This document shows, piece after piece, positions 61,045 through 64,000 of a DNA stretch of 64,000 nucleotides (within the stretch, counting starts at the first letter, position 1; each line of letters begins with the position of its first letter). Both the position numbers and the translations under genes were made by a program. The stretch lies in NCBI RefSeq assembly GCF_029227915.1, contig NC_079883.1, forward strand, positions 31,684,001 through 31,748,000, given 5' to 3'. Source of the DNA: Hydractinia symbiolongicarpus. Its lineage: Eukaryota; Cnidaria; Hydrozoa; Anthoathecata; Hydractiniidae. Below the pieces are notes generated by a model that worked only from the letters and a program-made list of their open reading frames with translations, was not told the origin of the DNA and searched no databases.

Positions 61045-63355
61045 AAACCTCTTTCATTAAGCGTCTCATCAAAAATGAAAACATTTTTGAAAACTACAAG
61101 TCTCATGCGTTTTAGTGGTGAAAAAGTAATTTAAAAAATCCTTCGGGAAATGAGTTTACTCCCTGGGTACTTCCTTTGTATACTTTTGACTATACGGGCC
61201 AAGCCGGGATTTACGGGAAATCGCGGGTTTTCGTTTGTCGGCGATTAAACTTCTTTTATTCAGCGTCTCATCAAAAATGAAAACATTTTTAAAAACTACA
61301 AGTCTTATGCGTTTTAGTGGTGAAAAAATAATTCAAAAAATCGTTCTGGAAATGAGTTTATTCACAGGGTACTTTCTTTGTATACTTTTGACTATACGGG
61401 CCGAGTCCGGGATTTAGGGAAATCGCAGGTTTTCGTTTGCCGTTGAATAAACTGCTTTTATTCAGCGTCTCATCAAAAATGAAAACATTTTTGAAAACTA
61501 CAAGTCTCATGCGTTTTAGTGGTGAAAAAATAATTTAAAAAATCGTTCTGGAAATGTGTTTACTCACACGGTACTTTCTTTGTATACATTCGACTATACG
61601 TGCCAAGCCCGGGATTTAGGGAAATCGCAGGTTTTCGTTTGCCGGCGATTAAACTTCTTTTATTCAGCGTCTCATCAAAAATGAAAACATTTTTAAAAAC
61701 AACAAGTCTCATGCGTTTTAGTGGTGAAAAAGTAAGTTAAAAAATCGTTCGGGAAATGAGTTTACTCCCTGGGTACTTTCTTTGTATACTTTTGACTATA
61801 CGGGCCAAGCCGGATTTACGGGAAATCGCGGGTTTTCGTTTGCCGGCGATTAAACTTCTTTTATTCAGCGTCTCATCAAAAATGAAAACATTTTTAAAAA
61901 CTACAAGTCTTATGCGTTTTAGTAGTGAAAAAATAATTTAAAAAATCGTTCTGGAAATGAGTTTACTCACAGGGTACTTTCTTTGTATACATTCGACTAT
62001 ACGTGCCAAGCCCGGGATTTAGGGAAATCGCAGGTTTTCGTTTGCCGGCGATTAAACTTCTTTTATTCAGCGTCTCATCAAAAATGAAAACATTTTTAAA
62101 AACTACAAGTCTGATGCGTTTTAGTGGTGAAAAAATAATTTAAAAAATCGTTCTGGAAATGAGTTTACTCACAGGGTACTTTCTTTGTATACATTCGACT
62201 ATACGGGCCAAGCCCGGGATTTACGGGAAATCGCGGGTTTTCGTTTTCCGGCGATTAAACCTCTTTCATTAAGCGTCTCATCAAAAATGAAAACCTTTTT
62301 GAAAACTACAAGTCTTATGCGTTTTAGTGGTGAAAAAATAATTTAAAAAATCGTTCTGGAAATGAGTTTACTCGCAGGGTACTTTCTTTGTATACATTCG
62401 ACTATACGTGCCAAGCCCGGGATTTAGGGAAGTCGCAGGTTTTCGTTTGCCGGCGATTAAACTTCTTTTATTCAGCGTCTCATCAAAAATGAGAACATTT
62501 TTAAAAACTGCAAGTCTCATGCGTTTTAGTGGTGAAAAAGTAATTTAAAAAATCGTTCGGGAAATGAGTTTACTCCCTGGGTACTTTCTTTGTATACTTT
62601 TGACTATACGGGCCAAGCCGGGATTTACGGGAAATCGCGGGTTTTCGTTTGCCGGCGATTAAACTTCTTTTATTCAGCGTCTCATCAAAAATGAAAACAT
62701 TTTTAAAAACTACAAGTCTCATGCGTTTTAGTGGTGAAAAAGTAAGTTAAAAAATCGTTCGGGAAATGAGTTTACTCCCTGGGTACATTCTTTGTATACT
62801 TTTGACTATACGGGCCAAGCCGGAATTTACGGGAAATCGCGGGTTTTCGTTTGCCGGCGATTACACTTCTTTTATTCAGCGTCTCATCAAAAATGAAAAC
62901 ATTTTTAAAAACTACAAGTCTTATGCGTTTTAGTAGTGAAAAAATAATTTAAAAAATCGTTCGGGAAATGAGTTTACTCCCTGGGTACTTTCTTTGTATA
63001 CTTTTGACTATACGGGCCAAGCCTGGATTTACGGGAAAGCGCGGGTTTTCGTTTGCCGGCGATTAAACTTCTTTTATTCAGCGTCTCATCAAAAATGAAA
63101 ACATTTTTAAAAACTACAAGTCTTATGGGTTTTAGTGGTAAAAAAATAATTTAAAAAATCGTTCTGGAAATGAGTTAACTTACAGGGTACTTTTTTGTAT
63201 ACATTCGACTATACGTGCCAAGCCCGGGATTTACGGGAAATCGCGGGTTTTCGTTTGCCGGCGATTAAACTGCTTTTATTCAGCGTCTCATCAAAAATGA
63301 AAACATTTTTAAAAACTACAAGTCTGATGCGTTTTAGTGATGAAAAAATAATTTA

Positions 63356-64000
63356 AAAAATCGTTCTGGAAATGAGTTTACTCACAGGGTACTTTCTTTG
63401 TATACATTCGACTATACGGGCCAAGCCCGGGATTTACGGGAAATCGCGGGTTTTCGTTTTCCGGCGATTAAACCTCTTTCATTAAGCGTCTCATCAAAAA
63501 TGAAAACATTTCTGAAAACTACAAGTCTCATGCGTTTTAGTGGTGAAAAAGTAATTTAAAAAATCGTTCGGGAAATGAGTTTACTCCCTGGGTACTTCCT
63601 TTGTATACTTTTGACTATACGGGCCAAGCCGGGATTTACGGGAAATCGCAGGTTTTCGTTTGCCGGCGAATAAACTGCTTTTATTCAGCGTCTCATCAAA
63701 AATGAAAACATTTTTAAAAACTACAAGTCTCATGCGTTTTAGTGGTGAAAAAGTAAGTTAAAAAATCGTTCTGGAAATGAGTTTACTCACAGGGTACTTT
63801 CTTTGTATACATTCGACTATACGGGCCAAGCCCGGGATTTACGGGAAATCGCGGGTTTTCGTTTTCCGGCGATTAAACCTCTTTCATTAAGCGTCTCATC
63901 AAAAATGAAAACATTTCTGAAAACTACAAGTCTCATGCGTTTTAGTGGTGAAAAAGTAATTTAAAAAATCGTTCGGGAAATTAGTTTACTCCCTGGGTAC
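63356..64000 (+). repeat. Two-monomer tandem repeat at the window edge
   Basis: The X'-type monomer with the private acatttctga variant occurs at about 63508 and 63913, 405 bp apart, with matching flanks. The intervening monomer has gtaagttaaa. The repeat is cut off by the end of the window. Confidence 0.7.

Larger units (their letters stand above)
1..64000 (+). repeat. Satellite DNA array, 202-203 bp monomer, ~316 head-to-tail copies
   Basis: The whole window is built from one monomer repeated in a single orientation with no intervening unique sequence. The period comes from recurring landmarks: for example the same phase at 48830 and 49033 (203 bp), 9196 and 10410 (1214 bp, six copies), and 37512 and 38523 (1011 bp, five copies). 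Single-base deletions at a few sites (one T in ctttctttg, one C in tttacggg, one C in aagcccggg, one T in gcgttttag) make individual monomers 201-203 bp. No inverted copy, transposon, microsatellite island or gene was seen. Both ends of the window fall inside the array. The family is not one I recognise by name. A centromeric, pericentromeric or heterochromatic location is inferred from size and homogeneity only. Confidence 0.98.
53051..64000 (+). repeat. Region VI: alternating two-type satellite
   Basis: From about 53050 to 58850 two types mostly alternate: X (cacaggg, tacattcgac, tgccaagcccggg, tttaggg, gcaggtttt) and Y (ccctggg, tacttttgac, ccaagccggg with one C missing, tttacggg). A modified pair, X' (ttttccgg, aaacctctttcattaag) and Y' (aagcctggattt), is inserted at regular places. 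After about 58850 a type with atgggtttt, gttaactcac and acttttttgtatac joins (58941, 59346, 60357, 60762, 63187). The array runs past the window edge. No gene was found. Confidence 0.85.

Noticed and set aside
931-61941. About 36 plus-strand open reading frames of 60-80 codons with nearly the same protein (MGNEFTPW..., or starting MYTFDYTG...)
   Set aside because: They are one piece of the satellite monomer read repeatedly. Most start from TTG or ATA-like positions in the same monomer phase and end at the taa in aataatttaa. Their similarity is the DNA repeat, 202-203 is not a multiple of three, and most monomers break the frame by 1-bp deletions. No coding signal, domain or regulatory context is seen.
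1-64000. CRISPR array or other repeat-spacer system
   Set aside because: The repeat is 202 bp and units follow one another with no variable spacers, no leader and no cas genes. Variation is scattered point change.
1-64000. CENP-B box (TTCG-N4-A-N2-CGGG) in the monomer
   Set aside because: I compared the consensus on both strands. The nearest strings (ttcgtttgccggcg and ttcgggaaat) lack the required A and CGGG spacing. A systematic scan of variants was not possible by eye.
1-64000. Transposable element ends, target-site duplications, rRNA, tRNA or telomeric repeats
   Set aside because: The monomer rhythm continues without a break through the whole window, and no non-satellite stretch longer than a few bases was found.
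1-64000. A hidden new defence, secretion or metabolic system
   Set aside because: No gene-sized open reading frame exists on either strand. The only unusual biology supported here is satellite higher-order structure.

Overview
The window is one uninterrupted tandem satellite array. From base 1 to base 64000 it consists of head-to-tail copies, all in the same orientation, of a monomer of about 202-203 bp. About 316 copies are present, and both window edges cut through the array, so the true array is longer than 64 kb. I found no protein-coding gene, tRNA, rRNA, CRISPR array, mobile-element insertion or unique-sequence spacer. The short open reading frames of about 60-82 codons are the same stretch of monomer read again and again. 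The monomer length is not a multiple of three, and the monomer carries stops, so no long frame can run through the array.

The sequence suggests a eukaryotic genome, in centromeric, pericentromeric or other heterochromatin, or on a sex or B chromosome. I cannot name the organism. The monomer is AT-rich (about 38% GC, hand count of 301-503) but CpG-rich: 12 CpG in 203 bp against about 7 expected. That argues against a genome with heavy CpG methylation, such as a typical vertebrate or plant, and fits many invertebrates. This is inference, not identification.

The interest lies in higher-order structure. Monomers differ at about ten diagnostic sites, and combinations of these recur at long distances that are always whole numbers of monomers. 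Left part (1-11623): a 6-monomer higher-order repeat (about 1214 bp) with copies at 7577, 9196 and 10410 and a partial copy at 3733, plus a 1.3-1.5 kb block seen three times. Next (11624-18935): a 9-monomer tandem duplication (1821 bp). Middle (18936-29511): a block repeated 4454-4656 bp downstream, a 4-monomer duplication (809 bp) and a 6-monomer duplication (1214 bp). Centre (29512-41782): a 3840-bp, 19-monomer tandem duplication with no difference found by eye, overlapped by a 15-monomer (about 3032 bp) duplication that is itself three diverged 5-monomer units. Right-centre (41783-53050): 14-, 8-, 6-, 5-, 4- and 1-monomer repeats. Right end (53051-64000): an alternating two-monomer pattern amplified in 9- and 11-monomer steps, followed by 7- and 9-monomer repeats.

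This is the pattern expected of repeated unequal exchange and gene conversion within one satellite family. The youngest events are the near-identical duplications in the centre. Within the monomer the clearest possible functional elements are two dyad symmetries, one of which has become a perfect 9-bp palindrome in three copies near the right end. All comparisons were made by eye; percent identities and exact breakpoints need a computed self-alignment.
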